Below, one piece after another: positions 38,814 to 49,785 of a stretch of DNA of 64,000 nt (position 1 is its first letter; every line of letters starts with the position of its first letter). The position numbers and the translations under genes are program-made. Source of the stretch: Betaproteobacteria bacterium Ga0077540 (GTDB lineage Bacteria > Pseudomonadota > Gammaproteobacteria > Burkholderiales > Methylophilaceae); contig LNEP01000004.1 of assembly GCA_001464125.1 (NCBI GenBank), positions 1-64,000 on the forward strand, written 5' to 3'. The notes under the pieces are model-generated. The model had not been told where the DNA came from. It saw only the letters and a list, made by a program, of their open reading frames with translations, and ran no database searches.

Positions 38814-40604
38814 ATGAAACGCATTGCATTACTCGGCATGCCCAATACTGGCAAATCCACCTTATTCAATCGTTTAAGCGGGGCTTCTGCCAGAGTAGGT
38901 AACTGGCCCGGCATTACCGTGGATTTGATGAGTGCGAAAATTTTGGCCGGTGGCCACATTGCCGAACTGATTGATTTGCCAGGCTTATATGATCTGCATG
39001 GATTTTCGGATGACGAGCAAGTTGTTAGACACTTTTTGAGCAACCATGCAGTAGATTTAGTGATTATTGTCTTGAATAGCTCACAAATTGATCGCCAATT
39101 ATCGTTGGCACTGCAGATTAAACAACTGGGTTTACCGACTACATTGCTACTCAACATGCAAGATGAAGCCAAGCGCTCTGGTATTAGCATAGACACGCAA
39201 GCCATGTCGGAACAACTCGGATTTCCGGTGCAGACCATCAGTGCAAAATATGGCGATGGTTGCCCACAGGCATTACAATTGATTGGTCAAATCTTAAACC
39301 AACCTGCCACCATTTCATCCCCTCAAGACGTTGCCAAACTGTTAGAAGTAGACAACCAGATTGAGCAAACCATGCATGATATCGTCAAGCATGCCGTACA
39401 GATGCCGGTGAAACTTAATGATGAAACCACAGACCAGATTGACCGCATATTACTGCACCCCTGGCTGGGTTTGCCCATCTTTTTTCTGGCCATGTTTTTG
39501 TTGTTTCAGTTTATTTTTACCGCGGGCAAACCCCTGCAAGACGGTATGGCTTGGGCACTGGATTTATTTAGAACCGAGGCGTTTGAACCGCTATTAAGCG
39601 GCCTGCCAGTTTGGCTAAATGGTCTATTGTTAGATGGCATCTACAACGGGATTGGAACTGTAGCCGCATTTGTACCGATTATTGTCCTGTTTTTCTTGGT
39701 CATGAGTATGGTGGAAGACAGTGGGTATTTATCACGCGCTGCCTTTTTAATGGATAGCTTGATGGCAAAAATGGGCTTAGATGGGCGCGGATTTGTCATG
39801 ATATTGATGGGTTTCGGCTGCAATGTTCCAGCACTGATGGGTACACGCGTGATGCGCAGCCGCCCAATGCGGCTGCTGACCATGCTCGTTATCCCACTAT
39901 CCCTTTGCTCAGCACGCTTGCAAGTATTCTTATTTATGATTGCCACTCTGTTTGTAGCTCATCAAGCGGCGTTTATCATGTTTGGCTTATACATGGTTAG
40001 TTTTCTTACTATTTTCCTGACAGCCATTCTGTTTAAAAACCAATACAAAAGCACAGAGCCATTTATCTTAGAACTCCCCCCTTATCGATTCCCAACACCT
40101 CGTCAAATCTGGCTGCGTGGCTGGCAAGAGGTAAAACACTTTTTAAATCGCGCTAGTAAATTTATCGTGATTGGGGTGGTGCTGGTGTGGGTGATGACTC
40201 ACTATCCAACCGACGTTGCGCCCGCCAGCGTGGGAACAATCGCCGGCCAAATTGGGCAATTTTTTGCACCTGTGCTCAACCCTATTGGTATTGACACTCA
40301 ACTGGCTATCGCACTGATTTTTGGTTTTGTGGCCAAAGAAATTGTGGTGGGTTCATTAGCAGTGATTTATGGCTTGCAAGGCGATGCGCTTAGCCATCAA
40401 ATTGCCATGAACATCGACTGGGTACAGGGCATGAGCTTCATGCTATTCACGCTAATTTACACACCCTGCCTATCTACTATTGCTACCATGAAGAGTGAAT
40501 CGAAAAGCAGCTTATTTATGTGGCTATCCATTGTATGGTCACTTGGTTTGGCCTGGATAATCAGCTTTATTTTCTATCAAGGCGCACGCGCACTAGGGTT
40601 GTAA
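38814..40604 (+). CDS. feoB: Ferrous iron transporter B
   Basis: ALLGMPNTGKSTLFNRLSGASARVGNWPGITVDL; MGFGCNVPALMGTRVM. Confidence 0.95.
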   Translation: MKRIALLGMPNTGKSTLFNRLSGASARVGNWPGITVDLMSAKILAGGHIAELIDLPGLYDLHGFSDDEQVVRHFLSNHAVDLVIIVLNSSQIDRQLSLALQIKQLGLPTTLLLNMQDEAKRSGISIDTQAMSEQLGFPVQTISAKYGDGCPQALQLIGQILNQPATISSPQDVAKLLEVDNQIEQTMHDIVKHAVQMPVKLNDETTDQIDRILLHPWLGLPIFFLAMFLLFQFIFTAGKPLQDGMAWALDLFRTEAFEPLLSGLPVWLNGLLLDGIYNGIGTVAAFVPIIVLFFLVMSMVEDSGYLSRAAFLMDSLMAKMGLDGRGFVMILMGFGCNVPALMGTRVMRSRPMRLLTMLVIPLSLCSARLQVFLFMIATLFVAHQAAFIMFGLYMVSFLTIFLTAILFKNQYKSTEPFILELPPYRFPTPRQIWLRGWQEVKHFLNRASKFIVIGVVLVWVMTHYPTDVAPASVGTIAGQIGQFFAPVLNPIGIDTQLAIALIFGFVAKEIVVGSLAVIYGLQGDALSHQIAMNIDWVQGMSFMLFTLIYTPCLSTIATMKSESKSSLFMWLSIVWSLGLAWIISFIFYQGARALGL

Positions 40605-40675
40605 TTATTCGTCTGGAATGACTGCTTTCTGTTAAAATAATGCTTGAAAATTTTTACCATAAAGCCCTCTCACTC

Positions 40676-43600
40676 ATGTCCAGTTCTAAATCTAGCGCCT
40701 ATTGTTTAAGCCTCCGAGGCAGTTCTGCTTTATCGCAATTTCGCCTTGATAAGCTATATGCATCACTCAAGCACACAGCCCCTAGCATTCAGCACGTTTA
40801 TGCAGAATTAATGCATTTTGCCTTTAGCGAAACAGCGTTGTCTGAACATGAGCAAAGCACACTCAAACAAATCTTGACCTACGGTCCCAAAACCAATACT
40901 GAAGCACCGAATGGTGAATTGTTTTTGGTGATTCCACGTATCGGCACAATCTCACCTTGGGCATCACGTGCAACAGATATTGCTAACAATTGCGGGCTTG
41001 ATACAGTATTGCGTCTTGAGCGCGGCATCGCTTATTACGTGACGACACGAGATGGCGGTCCGCTAAATGATGTGGAGAAAGCGGCATTTAAAGCTGCCAT
41101 TCATGACCGCATGACGGAGTCTGTGGTGGGTGAACTGCAAGCGGCTGAACATTTATATCACCATGCCGACCCTAAACCCTTGAGCACCATTGATTTGTTG
41201 CAAGGCGGCAAAGCTGCTTTAGAATCAGCTAACAACGAGATGGGACTGGCATTATCACCTGATGAGGTGGACTACCTGCTAGAAAATTACCGCAAAATGG
41301 GACGCAACCCAACCGATGTTGAACTGATGATGTTTGCGCAAGCTAACTCTGAGCATTGTCGCCACAAAATCTTCAATGCGGATTGGGTGATTGATGGCGT
41401 GCAACAAGACATCTCTCTGTTTGGCATGATACGTAACACCCACAAACTCAATCCCGGCAGCACGGTAGTCGCCTATTCAGACAACTCTTCAATTGTGGCT
41501 GGTCAAAAAACACAGCGTTTTTACCCAAGCCAATCTGGTGAATATCGTTTTGTAGAAGATGATATGCATTACTTGATGAAAGTAGAAACGCATAACCACC
41601 CCACTGCTATCTCTCCATTTGCTGGCGCTGCTACCGGTGCCGGTGGTGAAATCCGTGACGAAGGTGCAACAGGTATTGGTTCTAAACCCAAAGCTGGTTT
41701 AACTGGATTCTCCGTTTCCAATCTGAACATTCCAGGCTTCAACCAACCTTGGGAAACGTCTTATGGCAAACCCGGCCGCATTGCCAGCCCATTACAGATT
41801 ATGATTGATGGCCCCTTGGGCGGTGCAGCGTATAACAATGAGTTTGGACGCCCAAACATTGCTGGTTATTTCCGCACGTTTGAGCTAGAAAGCAAAGATG
41901 CAGAAGGCCAGCCAGAAGTTCGTGGTTACCACAAGCCGATTATGCTGGCGGGTGGTGTCGGCAATATTTCTGATAAGCACTCTCATAAAAATGCGATTCC
42001 CGCAGGTGCAGCGTTAATTCAATTGGGTGGCCCAGCCATGTTGATTGGTTTAGGCGGTGGCGCGGCGTCCAGTATGGATACTGGTGCTAATACCGAAAAT
42101 CTCGACTTTGACTCTGTGCAACGTGGCAACCCTGAGCTACAACGCCGCGCGCAAGAAGTGATTGACCGTTGCTGGCAACTGGGCGATAACAACCCCATTC
42201 TCAGCATCCACGATGTAGGTGCCGGTGGCATCTCTAATGCTTTCCCGGAATTAGTCAACGACGCTAAAATTGGCGCGATATTCCAGCTCCGTAACGTGAA
42301 CAACGAAGAGCCTGGCATGAGTCCACGCGAACTTTGGAGTAACGAGGCACAAGAGCGCTATGTGATGGCCGTAGCCAAAGAAAACTTAGCACTGTTTGAA
42401 GATATATGCGCCCGTGAGCGCTGCCCATTCGCGATTGTCGGCATTGCCACTGAAGAGCGCCATTTAACGGTGGAAGACAGCCACTTTGCCAATAAGCCCG
42501 TCGACATGGAGCTTTCTGTGTTACTGGGCAAGCCCCCTAAAATGACACGCGATGTGAAAAGCACGCCCAAACAACTGCAAGCGTTTGATACCAGCAAAAT
42601 TGATATCACCGAAGCAGCATCACGTGTATTGCGCTTACCCGGTGTGGCAGACAAAACTTTCCTGATTACCATTGGTGACCGTTCGGTGACCGGCTTGATT
42701 GCGCGCGATCAAATGGTGGGGCCATGGCAAGTACCAGTGGCTGATGTTGCCGTGACTTTGGCAGGCTATCAAACCAATGTGGGTGAAGCCTTTGCCATTG
42801 GTGAAAAAGCGCCGATTGCTCTGATTGACGCCCCAGCGTCTGGCCGCATGGCGATTGGTGAAGCCATCACCAATATTGCTGCTAGTTGGATTAGCGAGAT
42901 TGGTAATTTGAAGCTATCCGCCAACTGGATGGCGCCTGCCGGTCACACTGGAGAAGATGCAGCCCTGTTCAATACCGTCAAAGCCGTGGGGATGGAATTG
43001 TGCCCTGCTCTAGGTATTAGCATCCCAGTGGGTAAAGACTCCATGAGTATGAAAACCGTTTGGGATGACAATGGCACTAAAAAAGCGGTGACCTCGCCGA
43101 TTTCTTTGGTGATTTCTGCTTTTGCCAACACACAAGACGTTCGTAAAACACTCACTCCACAGCTGCGCACAAACTTAGGCGAAACCGCATTAATCCTGAT
43201 TGACTTAGGTAACGGCAAAAACCGTATGGGCGGCTCATCGCTGGCACAGGTATATAGCCAACTTGGCAATAGCGCGCCTGATGTAGACAATCCGGCGCAA
43301 CTCAAGCAATTCTTTGCACAGATTCAAGCATTGAATACCGATGGCAAATTGTTGGCTTACCATGACCGAAGTGATGGTGGCCTTTTCGCTAGTTTATGTG
43401 AAATGGCATTCGCCGGCCATTGCGGCATTGATGTAGATTTAAATAGTCTGCAAGGCGATGCGATTAGCGCACTGTTTAACGAAGAGTTGGGTGCGGTATT
43501 GCAAGTGCGTGTAGATGACGCCCAAGCTATTTTGTCACAACTGAATGAAGCGCTGGGCGCTTGTGCCTACCAGATTGGTACTGTCAACAATGGTCATCAA

Positions 43601-44596
43601 ATTCAAATCTGCAAAGATAAAACGCACTTTAAGGATAGCCGCGTAAACTTGCATCGCATGTGGTCTGAAACCACTTACAGCATGCAAAGTCTACGTGATA
43701 ACCCGCAATGCGCTCAACAAGAATATGACCGCATTCTGAATGAATCGGATGCTGGCATGCATGCACACTTAACCTTTAACCTAGAAGATGATGTTGCTGC
43801 GCCATATATCAACACAGGCGTCCGCCCTAATATGGCCGTTTTGCGTGAGCAAGGTGTGAATGGCCAAACAGAAATGGCGGCAGCGTTTGACCGTGCCGGA
43901 TTTAACAGCGTTGATGTGCATATGAGTGACGTGATTGCCGGCCGTGTTTCACTCAAAGATTTTGCCGGTCTGGTCGCCTGCGGCGGCTTCTCTTATGGCG
44001 ACGTCTTAGGGGCGGGTGAAGGTTGGGCAAAATCCATTTTATTTAACAGCCGCGCACGAGATGAATTTAGTGCGTTCTTTAACCGCCAAGATTCATTCGC
44101 GCTGGGCGTATGTAACGGTTGCCAAATGATGAGCAATTTACACAGCATCATTCCTGGAAGCACACACTGGCCACACTTTGTGCGCAACAAATCCGAACAA
44201 TTTGAAGCACGCTTTGCGATGGTTGAAGTACTAGACTCACCTTCCATCTTCTTTAACGGCATGGCCGGTAGCCGCATGCCAATTGCAGTGGCGCATGGTG
44301 AAGGCTTTACGGAATTTTCTGACAAAAGCGCTGTCACAACAGTGCTCAATCAACAATTAGCGACGATGCGGTTTATCGACCATGCGTCAACGCCAACTGA
44401 AGTGTATCCGTTTAACCCAAACGGTTCACCTCAGGGTTTAACTGGGTTTACCACCACGGATGGGCGTTTTAGTATTATGATGCCTCATCCTGAACGGGTG
44501 TTTAGAGCGGTACAACATTCATGGCGGCCAGATGATTGGCAAGAAGATGGCCCTTGGATGCGTATGTTCCGGAATGCTAGAAAATTTATTGCTTAA
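40676..44596 (+). CDS. purL: Phosphoribosylformylglycinamidine synthase (large single-chain)
   Basis: [18 protein letters not shown]; glutaminase [14 protein letters not shown]; listed ORF begins at 40640. Confidence 0.97.
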   Translation: MSSSKSSAYCLSLRGSSALSQFRLDKLYASLKHTAPSIQHVYAELMHFAFSETALSEHEQSTLKQILTYGPKTNTEAPNGELFLVIPRIGTISPWASRATDIANNCGLDTVLRLERGIAYYVTTRDGGPLNDVEKAAFKAAIHDRMTESVVGELQAAEHLYHHADPKPLSTIDLLQGGKAALESANNEMGLALSPDEVDYLLENYRKMGRNPTDVELMMFAQANSEHCRHKIFNADWVIDGVQQDISLFGMIRNTHKLNPGSTVVAYSDNSSIVAGQKTQRFYPSQSGEYRFVEDDMHYLMKVETHNHPTAISPFAGAATGAGGEIRDEGATGIGSKPKAGLTGFSVSNLNIPGFNQPWETSYGKPGRIASPLQIMIDGPLGGAAYNNEFGRPNIAGYFRTFELESKDAEGQPEVRGYHKPIMLAGGVGNISDKHSHKNAIPAGAALIQLGGPAMLIGLGGGAASSMDTGANTENLDFDSVQRGNPELQRRAQEVIDRCWQLGDNNPILSIHDVGAGGISNAFPELVNDAKIGAIFQLRNVNNEEPGMSPRELWSNEAQERYVMAVAKENLALFEDICARERCPFAIVGIATEERHLTVEDSHFANKPVDMELSVLLGKPPKMTRDVKSTPKQLQAFDTSKIDITEAASRVLRLPGVADKTFLITIGDRSVTGLIARDQMVGPWQVPVADVAVTLAGYQTNVGEAFAIGEKAPIALIDAPASGRMAIGEAITNIAASWISEIGNLKLSANWMAPAGHTGEDAALFNTVKAVGMELCPALGISIPVGKDSMSMKTVWDDNGTKKAVTSPISLVISAFANTQDVRKTLTPQLRTNLGETALILIDLGNGKNRMGGSSLAQVYSQLGNSAPDVDNPAQLKQFFAQIQALNTDGKLLAYHDRSDGGLFASLCEMAFAGHCGIDVDLNSLQGDAISALFNEELGAVLQVRVDDAQAILSQLNEALGACAYQIGTVNNGHQIQICKDKTHFKDSRVNLHRMWSETTYSMQSLRDNPQCAQQEYDRILNESDAGMHAHLTFNLEDDVAAPYINTGVRPNMAVLREQGVNGQTEMAAAFDRAGFNSVDVHMSDVIAGRVSLKDFAGLVACGGFSYGDVLGAGEGWAKSILFNSRARDEFSAFFNRQDSFALGVCNGCQMMSNLHSIIPGSTHWPHFVRNKSEQFEARFAMVEVLDSPSIFFNGMAGSRMPIAVAHGEGFTEFSDKSAVTTVLNQQLATMRFIDHASTPTEVYPFNPNGSPQGLTGFTTTDGRFSIMMPHPERVFRAVQHSWRPDDWQEDGPWMRMFRNARKFIA

Positions 44597-44640
44597 TTCA
44601 TTTGGATAAGCACCATTATAAAAAGTTGGAGATAATAAGT

Positions 44641-45129
44641 ATGAATATGATTAAAGGGTTATTAGCACTGGTTGCATTATGTTTTTCACTCAACAGCTTT
44701 GCACTTACAGATGAAGAGTATTTGGAGTTTACTGAAGCACTAGGCAACGGCAACACTAAAGTAGTGAAAAAATATGTAGATGCAGACCCAAAACTGGTGA
44801 ATGAGAAGTTCTTTGCTTGGCAGCCTCTACAAATGGCGGCTACTAAAGGCAGATTTGAGACAGTAAAATACTTAGTAGAAAAAGGTGCTGATCTTAATTA
44901 TGCACACCCTGCCAGCAAAATGACCGCATTTCACTTGGCGGCATTCGATGGTTACGAAGATATCGTTAAATATCTTGCTGCCAAAGGTGCTGATGTGAAT
45001 ATTAAAATGAAAGGTGATGTATCTCTCATTCGCGTCATGAAAGATGAAGGACCACGTGCTGAAAAAATGGTGCAATTGCTAACGTCACTTGGCGTAAGCG
45101 AAGAGGGTTGCGAAGGTAAGTGTAACTAA
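44641..45129 (+). CDS. Exported ankyrin-repeat protein
   Basis: Signal peptide MNMIKGLLALVALCFSLNSFA; LQMAATKGRFETVKYLVEKGADLNY repeats. Confidence 0.8.
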   Translation: MNMIKGLLALVALCFSLNSFALTDEEYLEFTEALGNGNTKVVKKYVDADPKLVNEKFFAWQPLQMAATKGRFETVKYLVEKGADLNYAHPASKMTAFHLAAFDGYEDIVKYLAAKGADVNIKMKGDVSLIRVMKDEGPRAEKMVQLLTSLGVSEEGCEGKCN

Positions 45130-45186
45130 ACTTCAGCGCTATAGATCACTTTGCATGCGTGACCTACGTCACCAATCAAAGATTAG

Positions 45187-45246
45187 AAAAGGCTTTAACA
45201 TGGTAACTTTTAGCATAGAATGCTTACCATGATTAAGGCCTTTTTT
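45187..45246 (+). promoter_or_regulatory. Long terminator/attenuator-like hairpin spanning the start codon of the cytochrome gene
   Basis: aaaaggctttaa-catggtaa pairs with ttaccatg-a-ttaaggcctttt (20 bp, one G.U, one bulged A), inner gcat-aga-atgc stem, TTTTTT at 45241-45246. Confidence 0.65.
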
Positions 45247-45606
45247 CTTGCTACAAGCTTACTCCTATCGGCATCTTTAGTGCCTGCAGAAGAGTCTTCG
45301 ACCATCAACATACAAAATCAACAATCTCATACACGAATACTGGCTGCATCATGTGCTGCCTGTCACGGCACCCAAGGCAATAGCGTTGGCATCACCCCTA
45401 CCCTTGCGGGACTAGACAAGGGTTATTTTGTTACTCAGATGCTAGCGTTTAAACGAGGTGAGCGCAGCCCCACTGTCATGCATCATCACGCGAAAGGTCT
45501 GACCGAAGATGAGATACAGTCGCTAGCAGTGTATTTCGCACAACAGCCCCGTGTTACTCACATTGCACCAAAAACAGAACAACTGAAGGAAAGTCATGGC
45601 CACTAA
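45229..45606 (+). CDS. Periplasmic monoheme cytochrome c (FccA/c553-like)
   Basis: Signal peptide MIKAFFLATSLLLSASLVPA; CAACHGTQGNS heme site. ATG at 45220 also possible. Confidence 0.85.
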   Translation: MIKAFFLATSLLLSASLVPAEESSTINIQNQQSHTRILAASCAACHGTQGNSVGITPTLAGLDKGYFVTQMLAFKRGERSPTVMHHHAKGLTEDEIQSLAVYFAQQPRVTHIAPKTEQLKESHGH

Positions 45607-46894
45607 CCTGCTTTCTGATAGCGAAATTGATATTCAACGTAGGCGCATTTTGCAAGCCACCGCCTTTGGTGCGGCTTTGCTCACAGCCAATGTTGGCATG
45701 GCTCGCGCCAGTAAACCACCCATGGGTCGCGTGGTGATTATCGGTGGCGGCTACGCTGGCACCACCGCTGCTAAATATATCCGCATGTGGAGCTTGGGCA
45801 ATATTGAAACGGTGGTGATTGAACCATCCAGTCAGTTTGTGTCCTGCCCACTCAGTAATTTGGTGCTGGGCGGAAGCAAAACTATCCATGACCTCACCTT
45901 TGGCTATAGCATGGTCAGCAAACATCACGGTATTCAATGGGTCAAAGACAGTGTAGTGAGTGTGGATACCAACGCTAAACGTGTGCGTATGTCTCGCGGC
46001 GAGATCTCATATGACAGGTTGATAGTCGCGCCGGGGATTGACGTCAATTATGACCGCACCCCTAACTTAGCTAACGCTGAAGCACAGACGCTTATTCCGC
46101 ATGCTTGGAAAGCGGGTTGGCAAACCGTTAATTTACGTAAGCAGCTTGAAGCTATGCCAGATGGTGGCGTGTTTGTACTCACCGTACCTAAAGCCCCCTA
46201 CCGCTGCCCTCCCGGTCCTTATGAACGTGTGTGTCAGGTAGCGAGTTACTTTAAACAACACAAACCACGCAGCAAGGTGGTAGTGCTGGATGCAAACCCG
46301 GAGATTACTTCTAAAAAAGGGTTATTCAATCTGGCGTTTACGCAAACCTATGCCGGTATTGTCGATTATCGCCCGAACAACGAACTGGTGTCCGTCGATA
46401 TTCCGACCAAAACCGTGACGACTGAGTTTGAGCAAATCAAAGCGGATGTACTAAACGTGATACCGCCGCAACTGGCAGGAAAAGTGGCTCAGCAGATGGG
46501 CCTCAACAACATTGACAAGCGCTGGTGTGAAGTGGATTTCTTAACCTATGCCTCTGCTATCGACCCGAATATTCACGTGATTGGTGACAGCGTTTCTGCC
46601 GGCTTACCAAAATCTGCACACATGGCAACATCGCAAGCCCGTGTTTGTGCCGCCGCGATGGTTGCATTGATGAGCGGTGAGCAGCCAGATCCGTTGCCGG
46701 TGTTTGCCAATACTTGCTACAGTTTCATCGACGATCAACAAGCAATTCATGTTGCCAATGTCTATCGCTACGACCCTGCCAAAAAAGTGATGATCTCAGC
46801 AGAAGGCGGTGGCGTGTCTACTGCTGCTTCTGCACAAGAAGGACAGTACGCATTCGCATGGGCGAACAATATCTGGTCTGACGTTTTAACCTAG
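45596..46894 (+). CDS. FAD-dependent sulfide dehydrogenase flavoprotein (FccB-like)
   Basis: Tat-like RRRILQATAFGAALLTANVGMARA; VVIIGGGYAGTTAAKYIRMW; SQFVSCPLSNLVLGG. Confidence 0.88.
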   Translation: MATNLLSDSEIDIQRRRILQATAFGAALLTANVGMARASKPPMGRVVIIGGGYAGTTAAKYIRMWSLGNIETVVIEPSSQFVSCPLSNLVLGGSKTIHDLTFGYSMVSKHHGIQWVKDSVVSVDTNAKRVRMSRGEISYDRLIVAPGIDVNYDRTPNLANAEAQTLIPHAWKAGWQTVNLRKQLEAMPDGGVFVLTVPKAPYRCPPGPYERVCQVASYFKQHKPRSKVVVLDANPEITSKKGLFNLAFTQTYAGIVDYRPNNELVSVDIPTKTVTTEFEQIKADVLNVIPPQLAGKVAQQMGLNNIDKRWCEVDFLTYASAIDPNIHVIGDSVSAGLPKSAHMATSQARVCAAAMVALMSGEQPDPLPVFANTCYSFIDDQQAIHVANVYRYDPAKKVMISAEGGGVSTAASAQEGQYAFAWANNIWSDVLT

Positions 46895-46930
46895 CCTTCT
46901 ATTATCTCTGTACGACAGTAAGGAAATCGA

Positions 46931-48133
46931 ATGAAAATTGTGAAATGGTCAAGTGCAGTGCTGTTTGGCCTGCTAATTGGTGCGTGTGTCGCTAGTTACG
47001 GCCGTATTTTTGACCCCAAACCAGATCTAAGCAAACTCAAATTACCTGCTGGCTTCTCCATTCAGATATTCAGCCAACTTCGTAGCCAATATGGTCAGCC
47101 AAGGATGATGACATTTGATGCAGAAGGCAACCTATACGTAGCACTTGCCACCACTGGGCAAGTTGTGATGTTGCAAGACAAAAACAGTGACGGTGTTGCA
47201 GAAACGCCTACTGTTGTTGCACGCAACCTCAATGCACCTCACAGCGTAACCTTTGTTGGCGATGCGATGTTGGTTTCAAATCAAGATGGTATCGTTAAGC
47301 TCACCAAAACCAGCACTGGCTGGTCAGAGCCCAAACCATTTATTTCAAACCTGGCTGAAGGTGGTCACACATTCAAAACAGTACGATTAGGCCCGGATGG
47401 TTTTTTATATATTAATGTCGGCTCATCTTGTAATGTTTGTGTAGAAAGCGAACCTACACGCGCCACTATTCTGCGTTACAGTACTGACGGCAAACCAACC
47501 GGCCATTTACCTACACTGGGCAGACACGCGCCCAACGCCATTTGGGCGACCGGCCTCCGTAACAGCCAAGGATTTGCATGGCACCCGGTTACTGGTGCTT
47601 TTTATGCGACTAACGAAGGTGCAGACAACCGTTCCGACAAAAAAGGTGCGCGCGTGAATGATGAATTGCCTCCAGAACATTTAAATGTGATTGAGGGTGG
47701 CCAATACTATGGCTGGCCACATTGCTGGGGTGATCCAAATAAACCAAACACCATGTTTGAAGACCCTAACTTTGTATCGACGAATCTCTCATGTGCGCAG
47801 GCCAAACCGCCTGCTATGATGTTTACCTCACACTCCACCCCTATTGGCATCACGTTTTTACACAAGAGCAAATTTCCTGTTGAGTATCAATCGGATGCGA
47901 TTGTAGCGTTGCATGGCTCTTGGAACCGTAAACAACCTAGCGGTTATTCTCTCGTACGGGTCAAGTTCAAGGGAAATCAGCCTGTGGCTGTAGAACCTTT
48001 TATCACCGGCTGGCTGGATGATAAAGATGCTTGGGGGCGACCAGTAGATGTTGCAGTTGGAACAGACGGCGCGCTATATGTGTCAGATGATAGAACAGGA
48101 TATATTTACCGAGTAAGTCATCAACAACAGTAA
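46931..48133 (+). CDS. PQQ-dependent sugar (sorbosone-type) dehydrogenase family protein
   Basis: LKLPAGFSIQIFSQLRSQYGQPRMMTFDAEGNLYVAL; WATGLRNSQGFAWHPVTG; beta-propeller. Confidence 0.85.
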   Translation: MKIVKWSSAVLFGLLIGACVASYGRIFDPKPDLSKLKLPAGFSIQIFSQLRSQYGQPRMMTFDAEGNLYVALATTGQVVMLQDKNSDGVAETPTVVARNLNAPHSVTFVGDAMLVSNQDGIVKLTKTSTGWSEPKPFISNLAEGGHTFKTVRLGPDGFLYINVGSSCNVCVESEPTRATILRYSTDGKPTGHLPTLGRHAPNAIWATGLRNSQGFAWHPVTGAFYATNEGADNRSDKKGARVNDELPPEHLNVIEGGQYYGWPHCWGDPNKPNTMFEDPNFVSTNLSCAQAKPPAMMFTSHSTPIGITFLHKSKFPVEYQSDAIVALHGSWNRKQPSGYSLVRVKFKGNQPVAVEPFITGWLDDKDAWGRPVDVAVGTDGALYVSDDRTGYIYRVSHQQQ

Positions 48134-48174
48134 CCCATTCATATTTTGACTTGATAAACAGAAAGTATTTCACC

Positions 48175-48771
48175 ATGAGATTGACCTGGAAATTGATTTT
48201 CGGCCTAGTGTTTTCATTGTTTGCGTCCACTTGGGCAATGGCAGAAAGCACCCTTATTCCGGGGAACATCGCTGTGCATATTGCACAAATGCACTACGAA
48301 CACCCAGTCCGCTTGCTACATCCTTATCTAGATGTGTGGCATATGAAAGGGCCATTAGCACAAAAAGCCGCCATATCAACATTGAATAAACACTTTGCCA
48401 ATGCGCAATGGTGTGATCAGGCTAAAAATGCAGCCGTCTTAATATTTCTGGAACCCCACATGTTTTACAACGCACAACTTAATGTGTATCACGCTGAGTT
48501 TATTGCCAAGGTATTTACTCAGACAGGTGGTATTGGCAACATTGAGCCTGCCGTGCTTCGCATCAAAAAACAAGCGCAACAGCTTGGCCCATTAACTGTT
48601 AAACCAGATTTCTACATGGAAAAAGCCTACATCAAAGCCATGGAAAAAGTGATTGCCGAGTTGAAAAAAAGCCCAGCATTTAGCAGTGCACTCAACGTAA
48701 AAATGGCTAAAAATGTGGAGACTATCTGCCCTGCACTCGATGAACTCCCTGTCAGCAAGCTATACTATTAG
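48175..48771 (+). CDS. Hypothetical exported protein
   Basis: Signal peptide MRLTWKLIFGLVFSLFASTWAMA; no family recognised. Listed ORF begins at 48151. Confidence 0.6.
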   Translation: MRLTWKLIFGLVFSLFASTWAMAESTLIPGNIAVHIAQMHYEHPVRLLHPYLDVWHMKGPLAQKAAISTLNKHFANAQWCDQAKNAAVLIFLEPHMFYNAQLNVYHAEFIAKVFTQTGGIGNIEPAVLRIKKQAQQLGPLTVKPDFYMEKAYIKAMEKVIAELKKSPAFSSALNVKMAKNVETICPALDELPVSKLYY

Positions 48772-48813
48772 TAATTCTCTCTTTCAACTATCTAACAGAT
48801 TGACTTAACTGCC

Positions 48814-49659
48814 ATGAAAATACTCCTCGCATTACTAGCTTTGGTCAGCACAATTTCTGCATTTGCTAAAGAACCTCTTCCCACAAAAATCACCGGGTTA
48901 AAAACACCGGAGTCCGTGGTGCAGGACAAAGACGGCACTATCTACATCACCGAAATTGGTGAGTTTGATAAGGATGGTGATGGGCAAATTACCAAAGTAG
49001 ATAAAAAAGGGAATATCACGGTATTTGCTAAAGGCATGGATGATCCCAAAGGCATCACCATGGTTGGCAAAAACTTATATGTCACTGACAAAACGCGTGT
49101 GCTTGAAGTTTACCCTGATGGCACATGGCAGGTTTATGGTGCACAAATGGCTTTCCCCAGCACGCCTGTATTCCTGAATGATATAGAAGCAGACAAAGTG
49201 GGCAATTTATATGTGAGCGACAGCGGCTCACTGAAAGACGGCGGACAAATCTACAAAATTACCAAAGGTGGCGTAATTTCGATTATTGCGGATAACAAAA
49301 ACCCAGACATTCTTGCCCCAAACGGACTCTTGTTCGAAGGCCGTAACCAAATGGTATCGGTAGACTTTGCCTCTGGCATTCTGTATCGAGTGAACCTTGC
49401 TAACGGTGCTACTACCAAAATAGCCGAGGGCTTTGGCGGTGGTGATGGCATCATCAAAACTAAGTCTGGCAAGGTGTTTATCAGCGACTGGAAAAACGGG
49501 GTCATTAATCAACTCAGTGGCGGCAAAGCAAGATTATTCAAATCCGGGCTCACTAGTTCAGCAGACATGGCATTAAGTGCGGATGGAGAATATCTATTGG
49601 TGCCCTTAATGAAACTGGGCGAACTTGTATTTATTCCTTTGGAGGAAGCAAAACCTTAA
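48814..49659 (+). CDS. Exported SMP-30/gluconolactonase-like beta-propeller protein
   Basis: Signal peptide; ITGLKTPESVVQDKDGTIYITEIGEFDKDGDGQITKVDKKGNITVFAKG. Confidence 0.8.
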   Translation: MKILLALLALVSTISAFAKEPLPTKITGLKTPESVVQDKDGTIYITEIGEFDKDGDGQITKVDKKGNITVFAKGMDDPKGITMVGKNLYVTDKTRVLEVYPDGTWQVYGAQMAFPSTPVFLNDIEADKVGNLYVSDSGSLKDGGQIYKITKGGVISIIADNKNPDILAPNGLLFEGRNQMVSVDFASGILYRVNLANGATTKIAEGFGGGDGIIKTKSGKVFISDWKNGVINQLSGGKARLFKSGLTSSADMALSADGEYLLVPLMKLGELVFIPLEEAKP

Positions 49660-49687
49660 TTCACTGTGGTTTTGTCAGATATTGATC

Positions 49688-49717
49688 AAAAAAGCCGTGC
49701 GTGTGCATGGCTTTTTT
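49688..49717. terminator. Intrinsic terminator
   Basis: aaaaaagccgtgc-gtgt-gcatggctttttt. Confidence 0.85.
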
Positions 49718-49785
49718 CATTCTCTTGGCATTGTGTGAAATATGAATGGTATGGATGTTTGCTCTAACGTAAGGTTTGACTAAGT

